Source: Chara braunii (taxonomy: Eukaryota; Streptophyta; Charophyceae; Charales; Characeae). Taken from it: a stretch of DNA of 64,000 nt. This document shows positions 10,956 through 21,436 of the stretch, piece by piece. The notes beneath the pieces are model-generated. The model ran no database searches and had not been told where the DNA came from. It was given only the letters and a program-made list of their open reading frames with translations. Location of the stretch: assembly GCA_003427395.1 (NCBI GenBank), contig BFEA01000121.1:1191834-1255833 (forward strand), written 5' to 3'. Within the stretch, counting starts at the first letter, position 1. Every line of letters starts with the position of its first letter. Made by a program: the position numbers and the translations under genes.

Positions 10956-12920
10956 TCATATTAGTTCATCCCTTGCTGGCCTACAACCAGCTATGAATTC
11001 CTTGAGAGTGATAGGGATGGGCATATCCATTGCCCTCCTCAATGGCTCCCTCCAATCAACCTCGTCCAGCGAGCTTTTCAGCTGGAACTTTTTGGCCCCT
11101 CTTTTCCTAGGGGACCCCCTCCAATCAACCTCGTCCAACGAGTTTTTCTGCTGGAACTTTTCGGCCCCTCTTTTCCTAGGGGACTGGGGCGACTTTGGCG
11201 ACTCCACTTGCTCATCCGTCATTTGTTGATCCTGATCCTGTTTCTTTCCACTACTTGATTCGCCGACGCCTTGGGTGCTTATGTAAGTTTCGCTATCACT
11301 CATTGTTTCCTCAAACTTAATGGAGGAAATTCTCATCCCTGGACTCTCTGGTGGTTCATCTAACTCGTCTTCGAAAGTCACTCGAGAAACCTTTGCCGTC
11401 GTCGACGCCTGCGCCTGTTTTCCATTTGCTTCATTCATTCTTCTCCTCCGAATATCCACATTTATTTTCATCGAGGGTAGGAAGGGCAGAAGTTTCCCCT
11501 CATCGGCCCACATCATATATTTCCTATCATTCAATTCGATGATACCCTCCTTCAACGCTTTTAGCATTGCCTGACAATGTCTCTTCAAGTGGTCTCCATC
11601 TCCACAGTACATACAAACCTTATCATTCCAGGTCCGTCTCGGACTAGGATCCCCCTTCTCTCGGCCCTCCGGCCGCGGAGTAGCCCGAACATGAGGTTCC
11701 TCATTTTTCTGATTACTATTTTGCAGCTTTTCCATCGCCGCCTTTAAGACTTCTATCTCCTTCGCCATTTCCTCCTCACGCCTTTCTAGTTTCTTAGCTT
11801 CTATCTCATCCTTGGGCTTCCACCTGTTATCCTTAGTGTTGGACCACTTGGAGGTTCCCCATTCTCCATCGTTCCTTTTCAAATCTCCTCGACTTTCCTT
11901 CCTCCATTCGCCGCCGCTCCTAGTAGATTCCCCTCTCCTAGGCGAACTCGTATTGGTATCCTTACCTTCGACTATGGGCCCCCTTCCCATAGTCACTCCT
12001 TTTCCTAGGTTATCGAGAACTTTTATGATGTGCGCTTTTGCACTTTGCCCTTCCGTATCGTGAGCCAAGACCCTTACTTGGGCAAACGCCGCGTCGTTAG
12101 AGGGAAGATCCCGCACAATCATCTCACGCTTCTCTCGCAGTAGAGACCCTAAAAATATCCCGCACCTATCCTGTTCTCCCATAAATCCCCCTTCCACGAG
12201 TGGGTTCGATGCCTTCTCGTACCTCCTTGCAAACGCTACCAGACTTTCCTCCTTCTCTTTTTTCATTTCTTTCAGATCCTTTATCGAGTAGGACAATTCA
12301 TCACAAACGAAGACCCTAGTAACTCTCTCCCTGAACGTCAGCCAACGACCATTGTTTGGGATGTCATCCCTTGCTTCCCGGTCTATCTTTGGTGCCGTAT
12401 GGTGGAGGAAATTCGCGATTATTTGTTGATCACTCCATTCCCCTCTCATTTCAATAACCTCCCAATCATCCACGAACTCAGAGACGTTCTTCCCCGTGAA
12501 GACTGTCTGGATGCCAGTCAATGTTGGGGACGAGTACACCTGGGGCCCAAAGAAAGGAGACACATAGGAGCCTGGCGCGTACGCCATAGAGTAAGGGCTC
12601 CTTCTATAACGCTCATCGGGGGTCTCTCTCCAAGGTTCCCTCACCCCAACATCCGTAAACCTCGACACTCTGGCTCTATTCAATACCTCTTTCCTCCAGC
12701 CTTCGGCTTTGGAGCTTCGTCCTTTGAGCTCTTTGGCACGACTCTCCAATTCTCTTAAGGCCCTCCTTAGTTTCTCCGTGTCACTACCAGCATCTATACC
12801 CATTTTCCTGTCTGGGTTATTCGTCCTTGACTCTTGTGTTTTTACGTCTCCCCTTATCGAAGTCATATAAGCTCCTTCAGCATCAATCTTTCCTAACCAA
12901 TTTTCAGATCCTCGGCTCAA
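10956..12920 (-). CDS. Element 1 Gag polyprotein with CCHC zinc knuckle
   Basis: An intact 654-residue frame, the longest ORF in the window. Residues of about 130-300 look like a capsid-type retrotransposon Gag domain (YSSPTLTGIQTVFTGKNVSEF... then helices with ERVTRVFVCDEL and SLVAFARRYEKA). Around residue 450 is a perfect CX2CX4HX4C nucleocapsid knuckle, CMYCGDGDHLKRHC. Between them is a charged, coiled-coil-like stretch (EAKKLERREEEMAKEIEVLK). Near the C-terminus a 25-residue segment is repeated (RKRGAEKFQQKNSLDEVDW and RKRGAKKFQLKSSLDEVDW), followed by PIPITLKEFIAGC, a pre-protease linker. The stop is TGA immediately followed by ATG of the protease frame. Gag packages element RNA into virus-like particles. 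Homology to element 2 gag is clear but distant. Confidence 0.9.
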   Translation of the reverse strand: MSRGSENWLGKIDAEGAYMTSIRGDVKTQESRTNNPDRKMGIDAGSDTEKLRRALRELESRAKELKGRSSKAEGWRKEVLNRARVSRFTDVGVREPWRETPDERYRRSPYSMAYAPGSYVSPFFGPQVYSSPTLTGIQTVFTGKNVSEFVDDWEVIEMRGEWSDQQIIANFLHHTAPKIDREARDDIPNNGRWLTFRERVTRVFVCDELSYSIKDLKEMKKEKEESLVAFARRYEKASNPLVEGGFMGEQDRCGIFLGSLLREKREMIVRDLPSNDAAFAQVRVLAHDTEGQSAKAHIIKVLDNLGKGVTMGRGPIVEGKDTNTSSPRRGESTRSGGEWRKESRGDLKRNDGEWGTSKWSNTKDNRWKPKDEIEAKKLERREEEMAKEIEVLKAAMEKLQNSNQKNEEPHVRATPRPEGREKGDPSPRRTWNDKVCMYCGDGDHLKRHCQAMLKALKEGIIELNDRKYMMWADEGKLLPFLPSMKINVDIRRRRMNEANGKQAQASTTAKVSRVTFEDELDEPPESPGMRISSIKFEETMSDSETYISTQGVGESSSGKKQDQDQQMTDEQVESPKSPQSPRKRGAEKFQQKNSLDEVDWRGSPRKRGAKKFQLKSSLDEVDWREPLRRAMDMPIPITLKEFIAGCRPARDELI

Positions 12921-13029
12921 GGTGATTAGGATCCTTTCGCCCGAGCCTTTTAGTATAGCGCGACCTAGCCTCGAAGGCCCTCAACGAAATTCCGTCGACT
13001 ATGTCGTCAGAGAGCTCTCCCCTTTCCTA

Positions 13030-13374
13030 TTACCCCTCTAACAATCTACTCAAGGTTGCTGAAACTCTCTCTATCGAGGCCTCAAAAACTTCCTGCAACG
13101 CCTCAAAGTCCTCGTCCTTTCCTTCTGCTCTAATGACCAAGGCCGTAGTTAGAGTTGCTTGCGAGTAGCGAGAGTTAACTTCTAGAGTCCTTAAAGAGAC
13201 CCCATCGACCACCGCATTAGAGAACTTTCCCAACTCCTTCGCGTCCTCTCTTAACCTCTCTTTTGACGTAGCTATGGTCTCTCTCAAAGTTCGGAGGACC
13301 GTCTCTTTCAAATGGCGTAGTTTGAATCTCAAGTCTCGCCAAAAGAAGTTTGTCTGCCGCTTTTCAGATCGCAC
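13030..13374 (-). CDS. Pre-gag ORF of element 1, unknown helical protein
   Basis: 114 residues, Arg/Glu/Leu-rich and likely helical (LKETVLRTLRETIATSKERL; DFEALQEVFEASIERVSA). Its second half resembles the element 2 ORF at 29645-29935 (LTFEIVLEG... then DELEFLQPFFDQMRDSA) in the pattern hydrophobic strand, EG, long amphipathic helix. It sits directly upstream of gag in both elements, which suggests a shared pre-gag part. I do not recognise the family. The start is uncertain because the upstream frame (13364-13561) may belong to the same gene in another frame. Confidence 0.4.
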   Translation of the reverse strand: MRSEKRQTNFFWRDLRFKLRHLKETVLRTLRETIATSKERLREDAKELGKFSNAVVDGVSLRTLEVNSRYSQATLTTALVIRAEGKDEDFEALQEVFEASIERVSATLSRLLEG

Positions 13375-13989
13375 ACTTCCTGGCCTCTATGACCGCTTTC
13401 TTGAAGCATTCTGCTTCGTCATTTTGATCCAGCCGCTCCTCATGTACAACCTCTACCTTAACTCGCACTAACGATCCTTCTATCGCAGCCCGTGCGCTCA
13501 ATCGGTATTTTCTCCCACCTAACTCGCCGTTAGCCATTTCTCTTTTCGACAGCTTCTCCACGAATCTCTCACACCCGCCTAGCCAAGAAATCGTTCCTCC
13601 AGCTTACTATTTTTTCCTTCTCTTCCTTCCTTTCAAGTGCAACTAGCCTTGGTTCGTCAGTCGAGTCCACCATTCCTGGTACAATCCCAATAATTTCTCC
13701 ACCCTTTCGCTTATCGGGTCTAGAAACCGCTCAAGAGCGAGTTAATTTTCAGATTATTCCCTCTCACACGCAGGATCGTGCCTCTTGGACGGTCTCGTCC
13801 CTCTCCACCTCGTACTTCAGCCATCCTTGCAACCAAACCATTACATCATAGGTTATCCTAGGTCGTTCTCGTTCAATCGCTCCCTCGGCCAAGCGCCGAC
13901 AACTTCGTTCGTCCAGTGACCTAGCCGACCGAATTCGAATGACGGATGTTACCTTACCAGCAAAGGACACCCTATTCACTTCCTCCTCT
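13375..13989 (-). other. Degenerate pre-gag coding remnants
   Basis: Short minus-strand open frames (65 codons at 13364-13561, 105 codons at 13764-14081) are rich in R and E and appear to be broken pieces of the pre-gag ORF region. The piece ending near 13764 contains RPRITYDVMVWLQGWLKYEVE. No domain can be assigned. Confidence 0.35.
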
Positions 13990-14340
13990 TCAGTCACCGC
14001 TCCCGACATCGTTCTCAGTTCCACTCTTACTCTCAATAGCGCTACTATCCATCGGCTCACCGCCTTTAATCCTTTGTGCAAATTCTATTATTGCCTCCCA
14101 ACCATTCCTTTGGAGCGCGACCATGCTAGGTTGAGGTTTAGGTATCCCTTCAACGGGCACTACGTCTGTGCTCCACACATGAATCTCGCCGTCTTTCTCT
14201 AATCTCCTTTTCTCTTCCAAGACTATCCCCACGGCCCGCTCCTAACAACTACCACGTCGTTTCTCGCTATACCTGTCTTTTGGCACATAGATCCGCGTGT
14301 CATACTCGTCAAGGTCAATGAAATAACATGTCAATACATA
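13990..14340 (-). pseudogene. Pre-gag repeat module, copy E1b
   Basis: Reading minus from about 14340: YVLTCYFIDLDEYDTRIYVP, then KRRGSC, a TAG, ERAVGIVLEEKRRLEKDG, VWSTDVVPVEG and WEAIIEFAQRIK. It aligns over its whole length with element 2 copy M3 (VYVLTCYFINLDEYDVGIYV...KKRRLERKGESFSWSTYV...WSAMINFVWKVKR). The TAG replaces the conserved W of the CW pair (TGG to TAG). Function unknown; the module recurs in both elements and in the element 2 LTR. Confidence 0.6.
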
Positions 14341-14851
14341 AAGGCATTCGACCCCAAATCCGAGCTTCTTCAAAGTCTCATTCTCGCAATTACGTAGGGG
14401 AAAACCTCTCTATGGGACAACGAGTTCAGGGAGTCTAAAAACTTTTTGTTTCCTCTCTTCTTAACCTCCTAGCTCCTCTGCTTCATGGAAACCAAGGTCG
14501 GAAAGGGAGAACTCCACTCATCGGACCCTCTCTACTTTCACAATCTAATTCTTCACTGCCATCAAGCCACGCATCATCCTTCCTCTGACATCTCTAATCT
14601 CATGCTCACCCTCTATCCCAAACAGGCCTGTGTCGAGATATAGTTCGCCTTCTTGCTCATTCAGACAGGCGGCTCCCCTCGTGATCTCAATCCTCCCGCT
14701 TCTTGAGCCATTTATCCTTCTACAAATCGAAGTCCCCAACGTACACAGATCTTCTAAGGTCCATATCCTCAGGAGCCGGAGCAGATCGCCGGACGCCCTC
14801 CTATCAAGATCTCGCCCCAGTCCTTCCCGAATTACGTTTCCGTCTCCCGAT
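14341..14851 (-). other. Spacer between pre-gag modules, partly open
   Basis: A minus-strand open frame of 111 codons (14545-14880) runs through most of this stretch. It has R- and G-rich composition and no motif seen. It overlaps the end of the E1a module in another frame and may be a frame-shifted linker. I cannot say whether it is coding. Confidence 0.25.
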
Positions 14852-15230
14852 CTATAATCTCCTCCTTTGGCCATCGGCAACCCAGTAACGTAAGACGAAC
14901 TCGATCACTACCTCCTTTCCGTCCGTTAATGCTTCATAAGGAACCGGAGGCTTCGACAGTCGCTCAAAGGTCATTATCTTCGTATTCCAGACGACACCCT
15001 TACCTTTCAAGAGTAACCTATCCCTCTCATCTTCCACCACTTCTCTGACTCTCTCCCAACATCGGCCATAAACGAGATCGCTCTCGCTCTCTACTGGTAA
15101 GTAGATCCGTACATCGTACACCCCAGTTCCGAGGAATCGCACACTCATAACATAAAGACGTATCTGCTACCAACCACTTTCAACTGACTCATATATTTCA
15201 ACTTCGTACGAGATCGGTTTTTTCCTTCCT
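14852..15230 (-). pseudogene. Pre-gag repeat module, copy E1a
   Basis: The open part (98 codons, 14852-15148) reads VRFLGTGVYDVRIYLPVESE, DLVYGRCWERVREVVEDERD, WNTKIMTFERLSKPPVPYEA and VVIEFVLRYWVA. It aligns with element 2 copy M2 (MYDVRIYVQKERSTDEVYERC..EEVVLKKKERL..FTVFEEFSAPP..WSAVVKLALKVER). The upstream part (SYEVEIYESVESGW then TAG) matches SYEVVRYEMVESG before M2. The layout is a strand-rich core DVRIYL, then RCW helix, then K/E-rich helix, then a PP linker and a final helix. Function unknown. Confidence 0.6.
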
Positions 15231-15884
15231 AACGAGTTAACCTTTGCACAAACAACCTCAACCTTTTCTCTTGTTGGTCTGTTCCCTGAGAGGAACTTCT
15301 CTCTCCTCACTTCCAATTCTTCACTCGAAATTCATCTCTCCTTTCTCATCACTTACCTCCTCCAACATCTCGCCCTAAGTACCATATTTATCATAGGCTC
15401 CCAATTGCTCCCATCGAGGTAACTATCAGGGACAGGCGGGCTAGGCACGTCATCGTACTTTCAGGTTAACTCTTTTCCCTTCCCTCTCTAGTTTTTCTTG
15501 TAAGCGTAGGGTATTGTTTCAGCCCAACTCCGACAACCCCAGAGGGCGCCTGTCAGTCTCCTTCCTCTTCGATTGTAGACCCTATATCATACTTTCCTGT
15601 TTCCACAAACTTAACCACCAGCACATAAACTTTCTCCTTCAGTTCTACATTTACTATGGCAGTATAGTACTCGATCACATATGGAAAAGGTCCCCGTAGG
15701 ATCAAGGGAGTCTAATCTTGTAGGAGTGCCTCTATGGTCGGGTCGCTAGACGACGACAACCCCCAACTTACTCCATTCTCCCAGCTGACCCTGCATGTCA
15801 AGAACTCAGTCATATCTAGAGTTCATTCGGACTCCTAGCCTTAGCCACCGTCCCCCATCATAGTCCTCTATCTCCCCCGCATTC
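15231..15884 (-). pseudogene. Degenerate pre-gag module remnant
   Basis: Within this stretch, minus strand at about 15540-15680 reads YVIEYYTAIVNVELKEKVYV then VVKFVETGKYDIGS. This is the first half of the same module (compare VYVLTCYFI..YDV). The rest has stops in all frames and no clear match. It appears to be a decayed additional copy. Confidence 0.45.
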
Positions 15885-16925
15885 CTAAAATACCCCTCTT
15901 TCCTTAGAAAATCCCCGCAGATCCTCCCACAATTCGGGCTCGTTCCCTGGTACTTCCCACTCGACTTCGTCTTCCTCGTCCCGCTCCTCCTCGTCCTCGA
16001 GGGCTCCTACCCCCCTATAGTACGAGCGCAACTCGAAGAACGCGATGAGCGACCTCTCTCTAACTGACGGGTCGTAACCCCTGACCCCGTACAATTCCGC
16101 TATCCCTGCCAAATAGTTTGGCAGCTCACGTATGACCCTATCAAGCGTGGACCAAAACTCGGTCGGTTGTTCCTGCGTTGGCGCCTCCCACGAATTTCTA
16201 GGTGAGGCTGCCCTAATCAGCTCCACTAATTCCAGAGCCGCGTTGTCGAACCTAGATCCCTCCTTCCACAGGGCGTAGTAGGCGTGATGCTCGTCGCTAC
16301 TTCTCAAGAGATCTTGAATCTCCAGGAAGGCCCAATGTATCTGAATCAGCCAATCTAGTCCCCCAAGGAATGCATCCAACACAAAAACAAGAACTGAGAG
16401 TCTCACTGCCTCCTTCGAGTGTGGCAAAAACCCATTTTCAGCAAGGCGAAGGGAGACTATTATGGATCTAAAGTCTCTATCCCACTGGAGCTCCTCCTCC
16501 CGAAGTTTCTCAACCTCCTCCCGTAAGACGCCCCTTGCTGTCACCTCGTCCTGCCAGTTGTAACAGTCTAGGCTTGACACTATTCCCAAATTAGGGTCCC
16601 TACGACTCTGCTCCACTGCTCTCAGGACCACGTCGGCCAGTACAGAGGTTTGGTAATAGAGAAAAACTTTTACCTCTAATTCCAACGAGCTCGCTATTAC
16701 TCTCCCTCTTCTATCCCGATCGAAGCCTATCAAGGGCACGACCAGCAGCCAAACCCCCGACCGTAATAAGATCGACCTCCAAGTCCTATCGGTTCTCCCT
16801 CCGTTCGGCACCCGGGTTGCCCTACCTGGTGAGGTAATTTCCACCCAATCCTCGTTGATAAACTCTGGCTCCCTGTATACAAGCTGTCGTAGCTCAACGG
16901 GGTACTCTTCCCCGTACTGAGGCAT
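15885..16925 (-). CDS. Large pre-gag ORF of element 1, unknown function
   Basis: An intact 346-residue frame. The N-terminal third contains SLELEVKVFLYYQTSVLADV, which fits the core of the repeated module (xVxVxxYxx followed by a helix). A charged helix follows (LREEVEKLREEELQWDRDF), then a hydrophobic helical stretch (SVLVFVLDAFLGGLDWLIQI), and the C-terminus is very acidic (EDEEERDEEDEVEWEVPG). I do not recognise the family. It has no transmembrane or zinc motif that would make it an env or gag. Being open for 346 codons in an otherwise decaying element is notable. The start Met follows 100 bp of short spacer after the next ORF. Confidence 0.5.
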   Translation of the reverse strand: MPQYGEEYPVELRQLVYREPEFINEDWVEITSPGRATRVPNGGRTDRTWRSILLRSGVWLLVVPLIGFDRDRRGRVIASSLELEVKVFLYYQTSVLADVVLRAVEQSRRDPNLGIVSSLDCYNWQDEVTARGVLREEVEKLREEELQWDRDFRSIIVSLRLAENGFLPHSKEAVRLSVLVFVLDAFLGGLDWLIQIHWAFLEIQDLLRSSDEHHAYYALWKEGSRFDNAALELVELIRAASPRNSWEAPTQEQPTEFWSTLDRVIRELPNYLAGIAELYGVRGYDPSVRERSLIAFFELRSYYRGVGALEDEEERDEEDEVEWEVPGNEPELWEDLRGFSKERGVF

Positions 16926-17024
16926 CTAGACCTATACGGGTTCCCCGTCAAGAATCCTCGCCCTATCTATCGCTCCCACGATAGCAGTCTGTCTCAATTC
17001 CGCTCTGATCCGAAAGACAATCTG

Positions 17025-17633
17025 TCAGAACTCTCTACGAGAGGGCACCCTCCTATCCAGGCAGTAAGTAAGCAACCACGCGAGCTCTGCGACAATCATC
17101 CTGAATCGAGTCGCCCTCCGAATCACGCCTACCAACCTGTGGTGCCTACTCTCGTCACTAAAGATAACCCCCGTTAGGAATCTCGGCACGGTCGCAACTC
17201 TCACAAACGAGGACCTAGGGAGCTCCCAATCATACGTGTACCTGACTGTATATTTAGCTATAATGCCAGCTCCCGTCCCCTCTGAAAACTCACGAAATAC
17301 TCGTGTCCCGAACTTGTGCCCTAGAGATGCTAGACATAGAAGGGTGCGACAATGTCTGGCGGTGTCAATTACCAGAAACTCCCACTCTCCCTTCGATAGG
17401 TACAACCTGACGTTTACCTCTGCTCGAAGCGGCTCGCTTTCCCTATCCCTCCTAACACAAGGTCTAAACTCGCATTCAACTCCTGCCCATACAAATATCC
17501 CCTCTTGCACTATCAACCCTTGTTCTATGACTGACTGATACTTGCTTGACCCTTCTAATGGCAAATTGATCACGTCGTACTGCCCGCCCTCTTCTCCGAA
17601 ATGCACTTGGTTCCCCGACTCAATATATACCAT
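17025..17633 (-). CDS. First pre-gag ORF of element 1, unknown function
   Basis: An intact 202-residue frame, the first ORF after the PBS and leader of element 1. It contains EVNVRLYLSKGEWEFLVIDT, similar in pattern to the DVRIYL core of the repeated pre-gag module, after two strand-like segments. The C-terminus is basic. No recognised domain. Together with the 346-codon ORF and the modules E1a and E1b it makes up a roughly 4.6-kb extra coding region before gag, a place where some plant Tat-type elements (for example Ogre) also carry an extra ORF. Confidence 0.5.
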   Translation of the reverse strand: MVYIESGNQVHFGEEGGQYDVINLPLEGSSKYQSVIEQGLIVQEGIFVWAGVECEFRPCVRRDRESEPLRAEVNVRLYLSKGEWEFLVIDTARHCRTLLCLASLGHKFGTRVFREFSEGTGAGIIAKYTVRYTYDWELPRSSFVRVATVPRFLTGVIFSDESRHHRLVGVIRRATRFRMIVAELAWLLTYCLDRRVPSRREF

Positions 17634-18480
17634 ACCTAATCAACATACAACGACTGCTCTCAACGTATTCTTTCCAGTGTCCACTCTCGGACTGTTGAGT
17701 TCACAGACCCCCACGATAGGCCCCCGTCAATCGTGCCTATATCCCCTCACGACGTCAATAGGCCTAGGAAAGAACAGCCCTTTGGCGTATCTCTCCCTAC
17801 CCTCGTGTCGAGAAGGAGGACTGATCAACATACCATCATCGCTGCCCTACCTTCCGCGCCGCGATCGGGACACGAGTTGGTCAACTCATGTGCCCTAGGG
17901 TGGACCGAAGTCACACGCGAACGAAGGGGCGGTGTCTCACTCGTGCATCCTCACTCTCCTATCCATGCCTCTACTCCGCCCACCTCGGGCATGATCTCTC
18001 TTCCTGACTCGTGCTGTGGATCAATCCCCCCAGCTATCCATCATGATCATCTAGCCTATCTAGTCCCGCCCAACTCCTTGCTGATTCGGGGCTCTTCTCC
18101 CCTCCCCTTCAATCCCTTCAATTCATCCCATGCTCACAATTTTTTCTCTTAGAGTCAAATCAAGGTAGACTGACCAAAGGGTAGGGACAAATCAGAACCA
18201 TCTCTCTCGATCACAAGGAAAAAGCAAGAAGGAAATCCATGAAATCACGAGAATGCAAAAATCGATAAAATCGTGAAAATGCAAAAATCCGAATCTCACC
18301 CGGGAACTTCGATCACAAGTCAGTTGTCCGTCGTCCGCTCACTCGCGCTTGCACCGCACTTGCACCGCACTTGCACGCACCAGGAAATATCTAGCGTGCG
18401 CGTCAAGTAATAAACTCATGCTCCGGAATTCCCCCTCGCCTCAGCAGTTACAGGCGGACCAAAGTCCCGAGAGGCAGCCT
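17634..18480 (-). other. Untranslated leader of element 1
   Basis: Lies between the PBS and the first pre-gag ORF. No ORF supported. A 12-bp tandem triplet (CGCACTTGCAC type) occurs at about 18345-18380. A polyprotein leader with packaging signals is expected here, but I see no specific site. Confidence 0.5.
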
Positions 18481-18498
18481 TCCCCAGCAACGGCGCCA
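18481..18498 (-). promoter_or_regulatory. Primer-binding site of element 1 (tRNA-Asp type)
   Basis: On the minus strand TGGCGCCGTTGCTGGGGA lies one base inside the 5' LTR end. It differs by one base from TGGCGCCGTTGCCGGGGA, the complement of the plant tRNA-Asp 3' end used by Athila/Tat-type elements. It fixes minus-strand orientation. Confidence 0.9.
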
Positions 18499-18499
18499 C

Positions 18500-20043
18500 T
18501 GTCGACCGGCGGAATGGTTCTGCTGCCACGCGGACCGAACCCTTTGCCTCGCGCCGTGTCTGTCACCCACAAGAGGCTCGATCGGGGCTCCTGTAACCTG
18601 CAAGAAAACTTGATTAGTCCAGACCCCAACAACAATCACTGAAAATAAGTCGAAGACGCAATGATGAGAGACTCACAATCCAACATTCGGGAGAAAGAAA
18701 ATGAGTATTTCCATTTAATCTAAAACAATAGGGTCCGCTGCGCTTGTTCCAGTCCCAGAAGTAGTCCCCCCATCCAAATTAGGAAAGTCAGTTTGAGTCC
18801 CGACCAATCTTACTAAGTGTCTAGGGCGGATTCTCCGCCCGATCGGATGACGCCCGTAACGTGCTCGGCGATCCCCGGAGATCGTACTGGAGCTCTCTGT
18901 GTCAGAGTTGGACTCCCTTGCCCATTGAGGCCATAGCTCCAGATCTAGCTTCACCATAAGTCTGTCCACGTCGCCGCTCTCCTTAGGACAAGGACTCAAT
19001 ATAAGTCTCCTGGCCTGTCCTTGCGTCGCCCGCTGTGCCTCAGACGGAATCAAGAACAATCGCCGCCCCGCCCAATTCAGCTAAGTCCCATCCCTGAAAT
19101 TTTTCCCTGTCTACATAATCCAGCGGTCCCGGGCCCTGCCTGAAAAAGAACCTTGTCCAGCGCCTCGACCAGATACCAAATGATGTTCCGTTCTCCTTAG
19201 TTCAGGCCCGCTCTTCCAAAGTACCAACCCAGTCCTGAGTAACCCAGCTCGGTCCTCGAACCCCGGTCTGTCCTCAAATGTCCCGGCCTGATCTCAAATA
19301 TCTCGGTCTGGCCTCAAATATCCCGGCCTGAACTCGAATGTCCCCGCGTAATCCAAGTGTTTGCCGGTCCCGGAGTTCCTCTCAAGGGCCAGCCTAGTTT
19401 CCGTAGCCCCGGTCCGTGTTCCAAATATCCCGTTTTTATCTGAAAGGTCCCGGCCTCTTGTTTCTTGTCCGCGCTCGAAAACTTTTGATTCGCCTCTAAG
19501 GCCCTAGTCCCTCGTTGTCCCAGTCTCGTCAAAGTCTCAGTCCCTCAATGTCCTAGTCTTGTCAAAATCTCGGTTCCCCGATGTCCCGGTCCCGTCAAAG
19601 TCTCTGCTCCCCGCTGATCCCAGTCCCGTCAAAGTCTCAGTTCCTCGATGTCCCGGTCCCGTCAAAGTCCCGGCCCCTCGATGTCCCACGTCAAAAACCT
19701 TTTCCGTCCAGTGTCCCGTTGCGCCCCAAAGGCCCCTTTCCAGTTGTGCGTGGGCACGCGCCGAGGCGCTCGGTGCCTGATCCTGACTGTGCGAATGAGC
19801 GTGGCGATGCGCCGTTTCCCGCGCGCCCCGTTCCCGATCACTCGAGTATGCGCGGCTATGCACGAGTCTTGATCCCGATTGCGCGCGAGTATGCGGCTGC
19901 GCACGGGGCTCCTGTGTCCAATCGTGCACGAGTGTGCCCCCCTGCGTGTGACTCTCATGCGATCCAATCCCGATCGCGTGTTTGTGCAAGACGACACGCA
20001 CGTTGTGCGCCCGTGTCCCGATCTCCTGTGCGCAGATGCCTGT
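18500..20043 (-). repeat. 5' LTR of element 1, inner part
   Basis: Aligns with 3298 to about 4826 of the 3' LTR, including the 33-bp minisatellite. The alignment stops at the insertion point of element 2 and resumes at 52402. The last four bases, CTGT, are the target duplication. Confidence 0.92.
20040..20043. repeat. Left target site duplication of element 2 (CTGT)
   Basis: CTGT precedes TGTCGGAGGG, the start of element 2, and CTGT follows CAACA at 52402-52405. In the uninterrupted LTR copy the equivalent sequence near 4826 runs straight through (GCGCGTCGGTCC). A fifth base does not match. Confidence 0.75.
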
Positions 20044-21221
20044 TGTCGGAGGGTGCGGTGTCCCGACCCTCCTTTGTGCCTGACTTCTGCTTAGTACCAG
20101 CTCCTTGCTTTGACACCCGTGGCTCGTCGGGTAGTTCCCGAACCTCCAAGGCCCACTTAGTATGCCAGGCTATACCCTACTATGGACCAGCCCAGTTGGC
20201 GCTTGCCCTCAGCAAAAGGGTGCGCCACTGGACTTTCCATTGGTCCACCCGGGCTCGGCGCTCTGCTGTGCAGCAAAGCACTACCAGCCTGTGGTCGTGG
20301 TAGCCGTCGGATTCGCCCAGGGACGCGAAGGTTGAGGGACCGGCGCAGTCATTTCTACTGCGCGCCGAGTGCCCACTAACCGGGTTATGGGTTAGGTACG
20401 TAGGCTCGTTGTTACAGTCGAACAAAAAAATGGGTACAAGAAAAAGAAAGAAAAAAGAAAAAGGGGGATAAGAAGAGAAAAAGGAAGTCAAGCATCGAAC
20501 CCGTGCGCATATTTGGACCGTCGCTTTAGTTTGGGACGATCTGGTGGTCTCTGGCTGCGACGGCGTTATGATTTTCTTTTCTTTCCTGTTGTGTTGTTAT
20601 TATTATTACCGGATTCTTTTATTTGATTTTCCCCTTTTATCGTTTTGTGAACCGCTAACAATTCGTTTTTGAACCCCGAGCGCAACTTGGTGTTCTAGAC
20701 TGGCCGACCCTTCGTTTATCGCCCTGGGGTTGACCTGTCGACCGGGCGCCATGCGGTAGGACCCCAAAAGAGGGGCGACCCGCGGCTGCGTCGGTAGGAG
20801 GCTTATCACCCCCGTGGAAGGTCATAAGCCCCCTCCTTGCCATCAGACATGGGTACCTGATAGAAATAGGCAGACTGCGCGTTTTAAAGAGAGAAGGGCG
20901 GTCGTCGGTATCCCGTTATGGGACCACTACGTCGAACCCGCGGTCATTTCATATTAAAATGAGGGGACTAGAGATTGGCAAAAGAGTGAGCCGCTTGCGT
21001 TATGACCGTTGGAGTTCGGCATCCTGGTTTCCCCTTTTCTTTTCCTCTTTCTTTCGTTTTACTCGTCTTATTAAAATTTTGAAAAAATATTTTTCTTAAT
21101 TTATAGAGTCTGAAAAAAGTATTTGCATTCCTCGAGTAGAGCACAAGGATTGCAGTAAGCAGTGATCCTATAAAGGTTGGGGGAGGTGAGCCTCTATATA
21201 CTTGAACTCAGGCAGCCCTGT

Positions 21222-21436
21222 TACGCTGAGTATGGTGGGCTTGAAGAGGGAGGATCGAGCAGTGAGGTGTGCTCGCGAGTTTGTCTGTGTGCGAGTGCCC
21301 TAAGTGTTAGCTGTCTCTTATACACATCTAGATGTGTATAAGAGACATACGCTGAGTATGGTGGGCTTGAAGAGGGAGGATCGAGCAGTGAGGTGTGCTC
21401 GCGAGTTTGTCTGTGTGCGAGTGCCCTAAGTGTTAG
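21222..21436. other. Assembly artefact: Nextera mate-pair junction adapter between duplicated 89-bp copies
   Basis: 21311-21329 is CTGTCTCTTATACACATCT and 21330-21347 is AGATGTGTATAAGAGACA. Together these are the Tn5 mosaic-end junction linker of Nextera mate-pair libraries, lacking only the last G. The 89 bp before it (21222-21310) are repeated right after it (21348-21436). The equivalent site in the 3' LTR holds 45 N between the same duplicated flanks. The true sequence probably has one copy. Confidence 0.95.
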
